DNA from: Reticulitermes speratus
Lineage: Eukaryota; Arthropoda; Insecta; Blattodea; Rhinotermitidae
Reading direction: 5' to 3'
DNA length: 64,000 nucleotides
Assembly: GCA_021186555.1 (NCBI GenBank)
Contig: JAJKFL010000010.1
Coordinates: 2,075,487 to 2,139,486 of the forward strand
The position numbers were made by a program, and so were the translations under genes. Numbering within the stretch: position 1 is the stretch's first letter; each line of letters begins with the position of its first letter. This document shows positions 51,215 to 61,672 of the stretch, piece after piece. Below the pieces are notes generated by a model, which did not search any database, was not told the DNA's origin, and saw only the letters and a program-made list of their open reading frames with translations.

Positions 51215-51362
51215 CGTTTCTTACCCGAGGGTAAAACGATCCACATGTGAAGTTGATCATACCTCCACCTAATGCCAGCTGATCACTCACCTCCATCAAA
51301 TGCCGAGGTTAAGAATGAGTGGAGCTGTAACTTCACTCCCCCCACATGCCTACGTGACGTAG
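51215..51362 (+). mobile_element. SINE family D, 3' half
   Basis: GATCACTCACCTCCATCAAA, TGCCGAGGTTAAGAATGAGT and CACATGCCTACGTGACG match the family D end. Confidence 0.7.
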
Positions 51363-51391
51363 TTTTTTTTATTAAGCACGGTGGTTGCTTC

Positions 51392-51648
51392 CCCCCTTGG
51401 CTCGACAGCCCCTTGGGGGCCTAGGCCGCCTCATTATCGAGGCTTCACGATCGCACACTTTTTAGACACACCACATCGGTAGGACTCTCTGGACGAGTGA
51501 CCAGCTCGTGGCAGAGACCTCTACCTGACAACACAAAACTCACAAGACACAGACATCCATGCCCTCGGCGAGATTCAGAACCCGCAATCCCAGCAAGCGA
51601 GCGGCGGCCGCAGACCCACGCCTAGGCCGCGCGGCCACTGGGATCGGC
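51392..51648 (-). mobile_element. SINE family A
   Basis: On +: TTGGCTCGACAGCCCCTTGG to GCGCGGCCACTGGGATCGGC. Minor losses (ACACAAAACTC). Confidence 0.92.
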
Positions 51649-52309
51649 TGGAAGTTGTTTGACTTGACTTTATTCTGATTCTGGCAACACCTCGTTGAAG
51701 TTTAGTTTCTGCCTGAAACAAGTCAGGTCGTGAGTTTCAAAATCTTTTTATTTTTTATTTTTGGAATGGTATTACACGTCTAAGAAATGACATGTTACAG
51801 CAGTATTTAGCAAGTACTGGTTCAGTTTCCGAAACATGGCTTCGTTCCGACAACATTCGTACTTTTATTCACAGCCGTATCCTTCTGTAGGTTTAGGGAT
51901 GAACCCTCTACGAATGTTTGGCGGGCTGGTCGGTGTATCGTTAGCGCTTTGCCTTTCATTCCCAAAGAACCTTATTTGTATCTCGGCGGGGTTGCCAACT
52001 ATCCGGATGAGGTTTGAAATTACTTTCCTTTTCCCGTGTAGGAGAGTGCCTGCACAATACCGTTAATTATGCCGCTTACATTTCCTACCGGATCCCTTCC
52101 ATTCCTGATCGTCTTGACTTTGCGTTCACCGTTGTAAATCCCACGAGGCTAAATAGTTCTGGTGTCAGGAAGTTGTTTCGTTGGTCGATTGGTTGTTTGG
52201 TTTATTCGCTGGTTCGTATTGTTGTTGGTTAATGAAATACCTGCAGTGCTGAGCGTCTGTTGTCAACTGGCAGAAAACTGAAGGTTTTTACTTTTTGAGA
52301 AACTAATAG
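51649..52309. other. Unassigned stretch
   Basis: No gene recognised. Confidence 0.4.
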
Positions 52310-52560
52310 TTATATAAAATCGTGTTCCGACAAATGTACACTCCTTTATTATCTGTTATTTAATACAGTTTATATTAAAAATAGTCCAACATGTTTCGAA
52401 CCATGTCACAGTTCATCCTCAGGGACTCATTTATTACACCAGCTATCTACGTATGGTACTCATTCAAATATATAAGTTGGGTAGATAAAATGCCGTTAAC
52501 TGTGTTGCGTTTTGGACACTGTATCAGCTACTTCATGCTCGCCATTTGTTTGCTAGTAAT
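52310..52560 (-). mobile_element. Penelope/retrozyme-like element
   Basis: Start block GTGTTCCGACAAATGTACAC matches 28.0 kb. It carries the hammerhead-like motif at 52383-52427 and then loses similarity before the retrotransposon fragment at 52.56 kb. Confidence 0.6.
52383..52427 (-). ncRNA. Hammerhead-ribozyme-like motif
   Basis: Minus strand: stem I AGUCC/GGACU, CUGAGGA, extra U, stem II GAAC/GUUC, GAAA, palindromic CAUG, triplet GUU. Canonical apart from the family-wide extra U. Confidence 0.72.
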
Positions 52561-52561
52561 A

Positions 52562-52830
52562 GTTCTTCAGCCAGTCAAGAAATTTATGATACCCCGGTGT
52601 TCATTACCGTGTTCACAACAGCTAGCGGCGTGGCCCTATCCTGAAACAAATCGATCCATTTCACGTCATGCTATTTCTTCTAAGACCATTTTTAATATTA
52701 TCGTCCTATCTACGCCTTTATCTTCCAAGTGGCCTCTTTCCTTGGGGTTGCCCCACCAGATACATGCATATATTTCTCTTCTCCCCAATACGTGCCACAT
52801 GCCTCGCACATTTCCTACTTTTTGATTTGA
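52562..52830 (-). mobile_element. Non-LTR retrotransposon 3' end
   Basis: On +: CAGTCAAGAAATTTATGATA, GTTCATTACCGTGTTCACAA, ATTTTTAATATTATCGTCC and AATACGTGCCACATGCC, complements of the family C-terminus and 3' end. Frame broken. Confidence 0.82.
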
Positions 52831-54167
52831 TCATCTGAATGACTTTCGTTAGAAATACAAATCATGAAGCTGCTTAAGCCATTTTCTCCACCGTGTTAAG
52901 CCCAGATATATCTCCCGCAGCTGCGCGTTCTCGAACACCCTCTGCGACGATGATTCAAGTCTTCTGGGTGATGTAGTTCTTTGTTGTAGCAGGACAGTCT
53001 GAGTTCGAATCCAAAGACTGCCATCCCCAGATGAAAGGTGTGGCACTGCGCATTGTCGCCGATTGTTGCTGGTCTGTTTAGCACCAACGACGAGGAAGAC
53101 GTTTTCGATTGGGTTTCACCTTTTATTATTACAACAATGCGATATAAAAGCGGGCAACAACAATGTCTGCAGACTTGTTTTCTCAGAACCACAACAGTTG
53201 TCCGTCGCATGGTCTTTCCTATTATTACTCCCCTCTCCTTTGTCACCAACCTCTCTCCCTAGCGCCGTGGAGGCAATCTGCGGTATGCAGGACACTTGGT
53301 ATTTGGATCTCAACAAGTAAAGAAGAAAATTTTTGGTTCGGAGTTAACATGATACAAATCGAGCACGATAAAACTCCCTGTGTGCAGCTCTTCTCTATCC
53401 TGAGCTGACAGTCGGTGCCTCGCTTCCAGCCATAACCACACGACCTGTGTAAACTACTGGCGCTCAACCGAAGTTAAAATTTCGGTGGTTAGTGAATGGA
53501 TACGCGGTTACAATGCAGTGCGACCTTGTTTGATTTTCAGAATTTTTCATTTGGCCCGCGTTCTCTTTGAACTTGAGACCACTGCGTAAGAGTATAAACA
53601 TTGGCGACGGTGGCGACACAGTCGGTGGTCGAGACACGCGAGCGTTTTCAGTGTCGGCAGGCGTGACTGTGGTGCTCAGTTCAGTGCCTGTGCAGGCCGC
53701 TTCTTGCCGACAGTGAAATGCAGGAAACCCCGTTTCATTCTGCATTCCGCGTTTCGATTGTAGTGCGTTATTTGCGTGAAGTGTGTAGGACTGCTTGTTC
53801 CATCTCGGAAATTAGCTTCGCAATCTGAAGCACCACAGAATTTTGCACTACGACTGTGAGTGCCGATGAGGGAGGGTCCGACGGTCCGCAAGGGGGCCTG
53901 GGGCCCAATTATGTAGCGTATGTTTTTGCCTTTCTCCGTGGTACCATTATCTGTGTACTGTACAAATTAACCCTTTCAGACGAAGCCCAAGTCACTCTGC
54001 AGCTGAGAATCAGTCTTTCAGATTTAGTGTAAAGGTTTTTAGGGGGTCCGCCCTTGTTGGGGGGCCCGAACCCGCTCTCGGCAGCCTGCCGATTGTAACC
54101 GTATGTCCTACTGGTTCTTACATTAAATGAAACATATATTATACATTGTCGATCTTTATTATACAGG
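52831..54167. other. Unassigned 1.3-kb stretch
   Basis: Several 65-120-codon frames on both strands, none with a domain. A B-box-like GAGTTCGAATCC near 53000 may be a decayed SINE head. Confidence 0.4.
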
Positions 54168-54415
54168 TAGAGGTAAAAGTGTGCCTGCCCACGCCATGAA
54201 GGCGTATAGGGAAAGCAGAGTTATAGCTCCACTCATTCTGAAGTTCGGCACTAGATGGATGTGACTGGTCGTCATTGCGCTCCGGCCACTTTAACCCCAT
54301 GGAAACAAGCACCGGTGCCCATTAAATAGGCTGGGTGGGCCCCGGAGCCGGTCTGGACGTTTTGGAGAAGAGAAAATTTTTTGTCTTTAGCCCATAGGCC
54401 AGCGGATACAGCGAC
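54168..54415 (-). mobile_element. SINE family D
   Basis: On +: CACGCCATGAAGGCGTATAG, GTTATAGCTCCACTCATTC, GGCCACTTTAACCCCATGG, CCGGAGCCGGTCTGGACG. The tRNA-like head is decayed near 54390. Confidence 0.78.
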
Positions 54416-54544
54416 CACGTGTCTCAGTACAGTGTGTGACGGTCTTTAATATTGTCTGTGTGCTGTAAATATTTTAATTAAGTAAAAGGGACAGTATTCT
54501 GATCAGCGTAATTCGATTAGCTTCGTGCCAATATATGTAACTTT

Positions 54545-54816
54545 TTGTTTTTTTATTCCTATGGCTGGACAGCCCCTTGGGAGTCTTTGTCGCCTCCTTA
54601 TTTCGAGGCTTCACGATCACACACATTTAGACACACCACACTCGGAAGGACTCCTCTGGACGAGGGACCAGCTCGTCGCAGAGACCTCTACCTGACAACA
54701 CACAACACAAACAAGAGACAGACATCCATGCCCTAGGCGGAATTCGAACCCACAATCCCAGTAAGCGAGCGGCCGTAGACCCACGCCTTAGACCGCGCGG
54801 TCACTGGGATCGGCAA
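54545..54816 (-). mobile_element. SINE family A, full length
   Basis: On + from a T-run and CCTATGGCTGGACAGCCCC to GACCGCGCGGTCACTGGG. Confidence 0.93.
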
Positions 54817-54958
54817 TGTATATAACTACAGTAAATGAAAGGGAAGGACAGTGATTGCTGGACAGCAGCAAAAGTCGCATTCCAGTAGCACAGCCTATGT
54901 GTACCTACTGAATCACAGGAGCCTTTGTTCTGTTGCGTGTTCCGTGTTTTAAGTGTGC

Positions 54959-55477
54959 GCCTTAGGCCACGTCCAGACTTGAGCATTCTGTCGCAACGTA
55001 ACAGCCATTCGCAGGTCTGGACGGTGCTGCAGTAACATTCGCTCTGTTCGGTTCGCTGCGCGGGCTGATCCACCCTGTTGTCGGTTTTCCACTGCGTATC
55101 AAGTTACGCCGCTAGAGCAAGTTCAGACGTATTTCTGTGCTCGCTGCGATCTTCGCGTCGAGCTGATACTGGCATTTGCTCACTGTTCTGTTTTACGGTC
55201 AGTGTGCGCAGCTACAATGGAGTGGACACGAGAAAATACTTTGGGCTTTATTGAGTTATACGAAAACATGTCTGTTCTGTGGGATCCGAACCATCCCAAA
55301 TATTATAACAAATTACACAAGCATCTTCCCACCACAGCAGCGAACAACTGGTGGATCACAGCGCGCAGCCCGTTCGCCGGAATGCGCGCTGTATTGTCCG
55401 AACCTACACCTCGGGCCGAGCAGAACCCCGCGCTGTTACGTTACGGCAGATTGCTAAGTCTGGACGCGGCCTAAGGC
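54959..55477. mobile_element. 519-bp DNA transposon with inverted ends and a MADF exon
   Basis: The ends GCCTTAGGCCACGTCCAGAC and GTCTGGACGCGGCCTAAGGC begin imperfect terminal inverted repeats of about 46 bp that also include CAACGTAAC / GTTACGTTACGG. A MADF-type domain start lies inside (55217-55321). DNA-binding MADF/Myb-SANT proteins are second genes of PIF/Harbinger elements, which fits, but no transposase or clear target duplication is seen, so the superfamily is inferred. Confidence 0.7.
55217..55474 (+). pseudogene. MADF-domain protein N-terminus (truncated)
   Basis: From the ATG at 55217 the frame encodes MEWTRENTLGFIELYENMSV followed by LWDPNHPKYYNKLHKH, the opening helix and the W-(D/N)-P-x-(H)-P-x-(Y)-Y signature of MADF (Myb/SANT-like) DNA-binding domains. 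After about 38 residues similarity stops. The rest of the frame reads out into the right inverted repeat, so only half a domain remains. Its position between inverted repeats suggests the coding end of a transposon-borne DNA-binding gene brought together by internal deletion. An in-frame ATG at 55202 is also possible, but the MEW start fits the family better. Confidence 0.72.
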
Positions 55478-55544
55478 CGTGCGAAGCCCACTCCGTGATG
55501 GAATAGTGCATAGCAGCCGAAGAGAAGCGTCATTACACGTAGTC

Positions 55545-55815
55545 GATTAGCTCAGGCAGTATAGTTTCTAGGCTTCTAGCTGGGTAGTCCGGCGTTTGGT
55601 ACCCGACACATACAGGAGATGTCTCTTGTTTCCAAACGTCCACATCAGCTCTGGGGCCGACTCAGTCTCCTACTGAATGGATGATACCGGGTGTTTTTTC
55701 TGCAGGATTAAAGCCGATGGGGAGTTTGGCTGACCACTTACGTGCTTCTGTTGCCCAAGTTAAGAATGAGTGGAGTTGTACTTCTGTTCCTCCTAAATAC
55801 TTTTATGGTGTATTT
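55545..55815 (+). mobile_element. SINE family D, full length
   Basis: Head CGATTAGCTCAGGCAGTATAG, then TCTGGGGCCGACTCAGTCTC, GATGGGGAGTTTGGCTGACC and end AAGTTAAGAATGAGTGGAG to ACTTTTATGGTG. Confidence 0.8.
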
Positions 55816-55890
55816 GGGGGACAAGTTTAACTTCTTTGTCGTCGCTGTATATCGCATTCCTGCAGTATCTGTATGTTTCTATATAAAATG

Positions 55891-55918
55891 TCTTTTCTTT
55901 TTGTTACAGGTAAGTACT
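55891..55918 (+). promoter_or_regulatory. Candidate recursive-splicing (ratchet) site
   Basis: A pyrimidine tract (TCTTTTCTTTTTGTTACAG) is joined directly to GTAAGTA, so a strong 3' splice site and a strong 5' splice site abut with no exon between. This is the ratchet-point layout described for long insect introns. Whether it is used depends on a + strand transcript crossing the window. Confidence 0.45.
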
Positions 55919-56565
55919 GGGTTCCGCTGTCTTGTGAAATGCTGCGAAGAAGTAAGTAATGCAGGGGTGCCTAACTGTGGTTCAACACTTTGAAGCTCAC
56001 CCGGTGTTCGATATTGTGATTGCAAGATTGTAAGAATTCTGTGTATGCATTGACCCGTGCATTATAAATACGGCTAGCCTAAATTGATGGGATGTGAGGG
56101 TAACGATTGTTAGGTTTCAGGTTCTGACAGAGGTCTTAGTGAAGTCTCGTGGGGTGTTAGATGGTGTCACGTCTTAATTAATTAGTAACTGACTCAGCGC
56201 AACATGCCAGAAGAAATTAATCTTCTATTGTGTGATTATTTTGCCAGATCTTTCAGGATAGCTTCCTCTAACTTCTTCTGTTACTTTTGTAAGTTTGCAA
56301 GCCTGGTTTATTTATTTCCTCTTGGCTTGATTCACCCGAAGACGAAAGCAGTTTGCTTTTGAAAAGTCGTGTTTGTACACTCAGTGACGATGGAAAAAGT
56401 CCAAATACACATCAGTGATGTTTCGTATGTTACACCAGTGTCTAAGAATTGTAGTGTACAGTTGTCCTGCTTTAAATCGGCCGAAATTTAAATTTTATCA
56501 GTTTTTCTAAAACAGATTACTGAAAAAATAAGGATGTTTGTAACGAAATAGAATTGATGCTAATA
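55919..56565. other. Unassigned, with a worn lineage 2 remnant
   Basis: ACCCGAAGACGAAAGCAG near 56335 followed by GCTTTTGAAAAGTCGTG is a decayed lineage 2 motif. No gene. Confidence 0.4.
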
Positions 56566-56645
56566 TACTGGGTATACACAAAAGAATGGTGCGGTTTCCT
56601 TTATTCACCATTGAAACCGCACCATTCTTTTGTGTATACCCTGTA
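56566..56645. mobile_element. Hairpin MITE with TA duplication
   Basis: Inverted arms of about 32 bp (CTGGGTATACACAAAAGAAT, TGGTGCGGTTTC, then their inverse ending TACCCTG) around a 14-bp loop, flanked by TA. Typical of Tc1/mariner-derived MITEs. Arms match nearly perfectly, so probably young. Confidence 0.82.
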
Positions 56646-57106
56646 TTTGCGCTGGACTTAATTGAGCTAGTTTTTTGTTTCGTAAATATTCCAAGAAATA
56701 AAATAAAACTGATTTATGATTGTGTCTAATGTATGTAAAGGGACCCGTAAGAGAAAATCCAGAGTGAATGCTATTTTAACTGAGACCCCAGTAAAGGCTG
56801 AATTGTAATTGGAATTCGAGGCACATCGTAAACCTGTTAAACGTAGCAGGTTATTCAGCGGCAGCGAAGAGAAGTCACGGAAGTCCAAGCAGTTAAGAAG
56901 GGGTGTTGGAACGTCTGAATACTGATGTGATGTTCGTAACGTAATAATTTTGGTATTTATCTTACTTTGATGAGTAGCTGTAAGACTTGAAATTTGTATT
57001 TGGATTCTTGAGCCAAAACACTGTAATAACTTGAATACTGAACATCCCCGTTGGTATGCAGATACAAAAGCATATTTTCTGTTATTAATCGTACAGTCAT
57101 AACCAT
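56646..57106. other. Unassigned stretch
   Basis: The 173-codon minus-strand frame (56667-57188) shows no domain and runs into the large palindrome. Confidence 0.4.
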
Positions 57107-57575
57107 CATAGTCTACAATCGGTACATATTCGGGGAGACCGGGGTTCATTGTTACAATTCTTTTCCACATTGTGTATTGTTGTGCCACTACTGTTTGTAT
57201 TGAAATGATACTGATGCATAACGTTACTCACATTTTCCTTTGAAGTTACCTTTTTTATGTGATCTTTGTAATTAAGATGTAAGAACTACTTTAAGCTGTT
57301 CAGTGGGATGCACAAAGTAACAAACTGCCCCGGTATGGGGTTCGCTGTTACACTGCACGGGGCTAATTGTTACATTACTTTGTAGCAGCAATACACATGC
57401 ACTGTAGGTTTTGTTACTTTTATTTGATTTTACAAATGTCTAATGTGATTTGAGTTATCACATCTGAATTAACATATATCTATTTGTGATCAGTTAAAAG
57501 TTATTACGGTGCAAAATATATTCTCTTATTAATCGTACAGTCATAACCAACACTTCGCTTTTTAATGCGTATATA

Positions 57576-57612
57576 GGCTACCGGTTTGGGCCCAAAGAGC
57601 CATCATCAGGCC
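57576..57612 (-). ncRNA. Hammerhead-like motif, left arm of large palindrome
   Basis: Minus strand: stem I GGC/GCC, CUGAUGA, extra U, stem II GGCUC/GGGCC, box CAAA (G12 changed), palindromic CCGG, GUA. Confidence 0.55.
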
Positions 57613-57990
57613 ATAACAGAAACCATAAATTAAAAACTCCATACATTTTGGAAAGCGGTATATCTTCCTCTTAATACAATAGTGAATGTAGTGGATACAT
57701 GAAAATGTATATCATATGTAAATATATTGCTAAATAAAAATAAAGATAAAAGGTAAAATGTTAAAATATAAGACATGTAAATATAAAAAATATAAAAGTA
57801 TAAAGATATAACTTTTTTAATGTTTACGTCTTTCATATTTTAACATTTTATCTTTATTTTCCTTAGGCACTATATTTATATATGATATACATTTTTATGT
57901 ATTCACTACATTCACTATTGTATGTGTATTAAGAGGAAGATCATCTGCTTTTTAAAATGTGTGGAGTTTTTAATTTATGGTTTCTGTTGT

Positions 57991-58027
57991 GGCCTGATGG
58001 TGGCTCTTTGGGCCGAAACCGGTTACC
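57991..58027 (+). ncRNA. Hammerhead-like motif, right arm of large palindrome
   Basis: CUGAUGG (A9 changed), U, stem II GGCUC/GGGCC, GAAA, palindromic CCGG, GUU. Each arm has lost a different core base, so both are probably inactive. Confidence 0.55.
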
Positions 58028-58497
58028 TATATACTCATTAAAAAGCGAAGTGTTGGTTATGACTGTACGATTAATAAGAGAATATATTTTGCACCGTAAT
58101 AACTTTTAACTGATCACAAATAGATATATGTTAATTCAGATGTGATAACTCAAATCACATTAGACATATTTGTAAAATCAAATAAAAGTAACAAAACCTA
58201 CAGTGCATGTGTATTGCTGCTACAAAGTAATGTAACAATTAGCCCCATGCAGTGTAACAGCGTACCCCATACCGGGGCAGTTTGTTACTTTGTGCATCCC
58301 ACTGAACAGCTTAAAGTAGTTCTTACATCTTAATTACAAAGACCCTATAAAAAGGTAACTTTAAAGGGAAATGTGAGTAACGTTATGCATCAGTATCATT
58401 TCAATACAAACAGTAGTGGCACAACAAACACAATGTGGAAAAGAATTGTAACAATGAACCCCGGTCTCCCCGAATATGTACCGATTGTAGACTATCT

Positions 58498-58923
58498 CCT
58501 TTAACAACAGATTTTGTGCCTCTATTCACTGTAGTATCTCTGTCGTTGATAATTCACTTAGGAGTGTATTTCAGTTTACTCATTCGTATTATCCGTCCGT
58601 ATCAGTCTTAAAGAAGCCGAAGTGTGGGCTCAGTCTGTCATAGTGACGCCTTACCGGAGCAGTGTTGGGCCAGTAGCTAATTCCAGGCTGGATAGTTTAA
58701 TTGGATGTCTTGCGGGACCCGGTAATGAAACACACGTGGCCCGACGCATGGCCCACAGATGTCGAAACGCGCTTCCTAGAAACGGGAAAGTAGAGGGTAC
58801 TGTCGTTGACTGACGAGAACAGATTTGACCATGTTCCTTTCCAACGATTGGGGTTAGTTCCAAAGGTCGAAGCGTGAAGTGAAAAGCTTGTCGTAGTCAA
58901 GCTAACTGCCAGTGTGTGCGTGT
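58498..58923. other. Unassigned stretch
   Basis: Frames of 63-70 codons, no domain. Confidence 0.4.
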
Positions 58924-59221
58924 AGGTAAAAGGTAAAGCAATCCCATTACAGGCCTGGACAGGCCCTTAGGGTTCCAGGAGGTTCAGACTCCCAGATTTC
59001 TAGACAATCGGCACATGAAGGTGGTAAGGTTGTAAGCCCTACGCACCGCCGCCTTTACCCACCAGGAAATATTCCTGGTACTCATTTCTGTTAGAGGCTG
59101 AGTCCACCCCAGGGCCATAGTGTGACCGAAAGGATTATGTCAATGAAAAATTCCATTGACACCATCGGAAATCGAACCCGCGACCTTCCGGCTTGTAGCG
59201 CAGTGCCTCAACCAACTGCGT
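58924..59221 (-). mobile_element. SINE family C
   Basis: On +: AAGCAATCCCATTACAGGCC to ATCGAACCCGCGACCTTCCG and CAGTGCCTCAACCAACTGCG. The last bases of the tRNA-like head are missing. Confidence 0.9.
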
Positions 59222-59825
59222 GTAGAGACAGGTGTTTAGTACGAGGTAGCGTGCTTAGCAAAGACTGTAAGAAGGTGCTGCTGCTTCGAAATATACGGCA
59301 CGACTACAGTAGCTGCGAGATATACGGCACGAAGCGCTGATACGAGAGTTCAGCACAACATCGCGACATATGGCGACGTGGAGATAAGGCTCCTAACGTC
59401 TCGCCGATATTGCTTACTGCCACGAAAGCCGTCCTTGGGGTCCATAACGAGATTTGGTGCTGGAGGATGCTATAAATAGAGGGGGGATTCAGCCCACATC
59501 GGAAAGGCGCATGGTCCCTTTGGAATGCTGGGTTGGGGGGGGGGGGGACGTTTGAGGTGTGTACCAAGAATTGCGTTTCTGTTGATAGGTTTGGGCAAGG
59601 CATGGAATTGGAAGGCGAATAGGCAATGTGGTAGAAAGGAGTGAGAAAGAGAAACAAAGAAAGGACTTGACACTTGTTGTCACTGTACGTAGCTGCTGTG
59701 CCCGAATACAGTGTGACGCTGTGCAGTCCTAATATAAATTTGTGACGTTTAGGAGGTACCTGCTGCCGCCATATTCAGGGTAGAAGACAGTAATGTTTAT
59801 GGTTACTGCCGTGAGCATCTCAGAA
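59222..59825. other. Unassigned stretch with G-run
   Basis: G-run at 59533-59548. No gene. Confidence 0.4.
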
Positions 59826-60505
59826 CTTATATACAGGTTGTTCATTATTCTTATATACAGATGTTCATTATTCTTATATACAGGTTGTTCATTATTCTTT
59901 ATAATTATACATGGTTGTTCATTATTCTTATATTCAGGTTGTTCATTATTCTTATATTCGGAGAGTGTTCATTATTCTTATATTCAGGTTGTTCATATAC
60001 ATTTTGTTCATTATTCTTATATACAGAGTGTTCATTATTCTTATATTCAGGTTCATATACATGTTCATTATTCTTATATACAGTGTTCATTATTCTTATA
60101 TTCAGGTTGTTCATATTACAGGTTGTTCATTATTCTATATATACAGAGTATTCATTATTCTTATATTCAGGTTGTTCATTATTCTTATATACAGAGTTTT
60201 CATTAATTCTTAAATTCAGGTTGTTCATATACAGGTTGTCTCTTATATACAGGTTGTTCATTTATTCGTTATATACAGGGTGTTCATTATCTTCAGGTTG
60301 TTTTCAATATACAGTATTCATTATTCTTTATACAGTGTTATTATTCTTATATTCTTTCATATACAGTGTTCATTATTCTTATATACAGTGTTCATTATTC
60401 TTATATTCAGGTTGTTCATATCTGTGTTCATTATTCTTATATACAGGATTTTCATTATTCTTATATACAGGTGTTCATTTTTCTTATATATAGTGTTTAT
60501 TATAT
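59826..60505 (+). repeat. Degenerate 25-bp minisatellite
   Basis: Roughly 28 units built on GTTGTTCATTATTCTTATATACAG-type sequence with TATATTCAGG variants. Unit length varies with many deletions. Long Ile/Phe/Tyr-rich frames are repeat translations. Confidence 0.9.
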
Positions 60506-61220
60506 GACGCTGCGTAACCGTTGAACTAGTCTAGGCCTGCTCGCTTGTACAAGCATGTTCACAGCGTCGTAATTTGAAAACCCGGTAGTATATCTCAGGC
60601 GGAAGTTATGGTACGTAGAATAAAGACCTTTGAAATCCAGGAAGTCTGCTTTATATCTGTCTTATATCCTGGATATGAAGGAATAGGTTCACCCCGGACG
60701 CAGGTAGACTTCTGTAAGCCGGGAGGTGGTGGCCTGAGGCGTTCTACAAATCGTGCTGACGGTTGACTTTAACTTATTAACTTTATGGTGTTTCATTATT
60801 CGGGGAATGAAGAAACCAACATTACTTTTATTTTTGTGGAAGACTTTGTAAAATTATTGCTTTTGTTGTATTCCGAGAGGAGTGTTGTTATCGGGAAAGC
60901 ACAGGAGGGATTAATACCTCAAAGGGCGGTCAGTTACGATTGTAGACGGAACGTATTGTCCGAGGGAGTATAGTTGATTGTGCAGCAGAAAGTAGGATAT
61001 GGATAGTGGCGGGTACGTTGAAATTCACAAGTTGATGCCGTTGAGAGTTAACCGTGCAGGACTTTTATTGTTGAGCGGCATAATATTAAAATGTACTTGG
61101 CTGGGTGTGTTTAGGGAGGGGGGCGCTGAGGATCATATTTGGGTTTGAGAGGGTGGAATTAGCAGGAGGCTGGGGACGACTGCGTAATGAGGAGCTTCAT
61201 GATTTTTTCTCCTTACTAAA
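60506..61220. other. Unassigned stretch
   Basis: Nothing recognised. Confidence 0.4.
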
Positions 61221-61410
61221 TACAGTCCAACCCGGTTATAACGACATCGTTTTATGCGACACCTCGCCTATAACGTCAGACATTCTGTGGTACCAATTAA
61301 TTCCTCACTGTTAACCATAACATTATACTTCCTCTGTTATAAAAACACTCGTTTATAACGACACATAATATTCAGTCCCTTTCATGACGTTATAACCGAG
61401 TTCGACTGTA
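61221..61410. mobile_element. Tigger/pogo-like MITE
   Basis: 190-bp element with inverted ends TACAGTCCAACCCGGTTATA and TATAACCGAGTTCGACTGTA, including TA at each side. The CAGTCxAACxCGGTTATAACG terminus is the usual form of Tigger/pogo-type MITEs in animals. No coding. Confidence 0.85.
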
Positions 61411-61412
61411 TT

Positions 61413-61672
61413 TGGGTGATCAAATAAGGGAATGGGATGGACGGAGTGTGTAGAACGTATGGGGGAAGAAGAGACATGTATATAGGGTTTTGGTAGGGAA
61501 ACCTGAATTTGGGAGACCACTTGGAAGACCTAGACTTAGATGGGATGTTAATATTAAAATGAGTAGTGAAGGAACAGGATGAGATGTCTTGGACTGGATT
61601 CGCTCGGCTCAGGGGGGATAAATTGGCGGGCTCTTATAAGCATGGCAATAAGCCTTCGGGTTCTATACAGTG
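61413..61672 (+). mobile_element. Non-LTR retrotransposon 3' end feeding into a minisatellite
   Basis: GGGTGATCAAATAAGGGAAT, GGGAGACCACTTGGAAGACC, then AGCCTTCGGGTTCTATACAG. The family's usual end (GGTTCCATAAAACGCGGGGA) is replaced here by the first unit of the 50-bp array. Confidence 0.8.

Larger units (their letters stand above)
57107..58497. repeat. 1.39-kb inverted repeat (foldback) with arms of about 650-700 bp
   Basis: TAGTCTACAATCGGTACATA (57109) is mirrored by TATGTACCGATTGTAGACTA (58476). The arms match almost throughout, including CCCGGTATGGGG / CCCCATACCGGG and the ribozyme-like motifs. The inner third (57526-58080) looks like an inverted pair of Penelope/retrozyme copies and the outer parts are a different sequence. 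TTATTAATCGTACAGTCATA recurs outside the left edge (57082) and at 57526. Confidence 0.88.

Noticed and set aside
53038-53260. Ser/Thr/Ile-rich frames in three phases
   Set aside because: Overlapping frames in both strands with no family resemblance.
57107-57188. Start of a protein in the palindrome arm (173-codon minus frame)
   Set aside because: No domain. It crosses from palindrome into unrelated sequence and the mirror arm has no matching gene.
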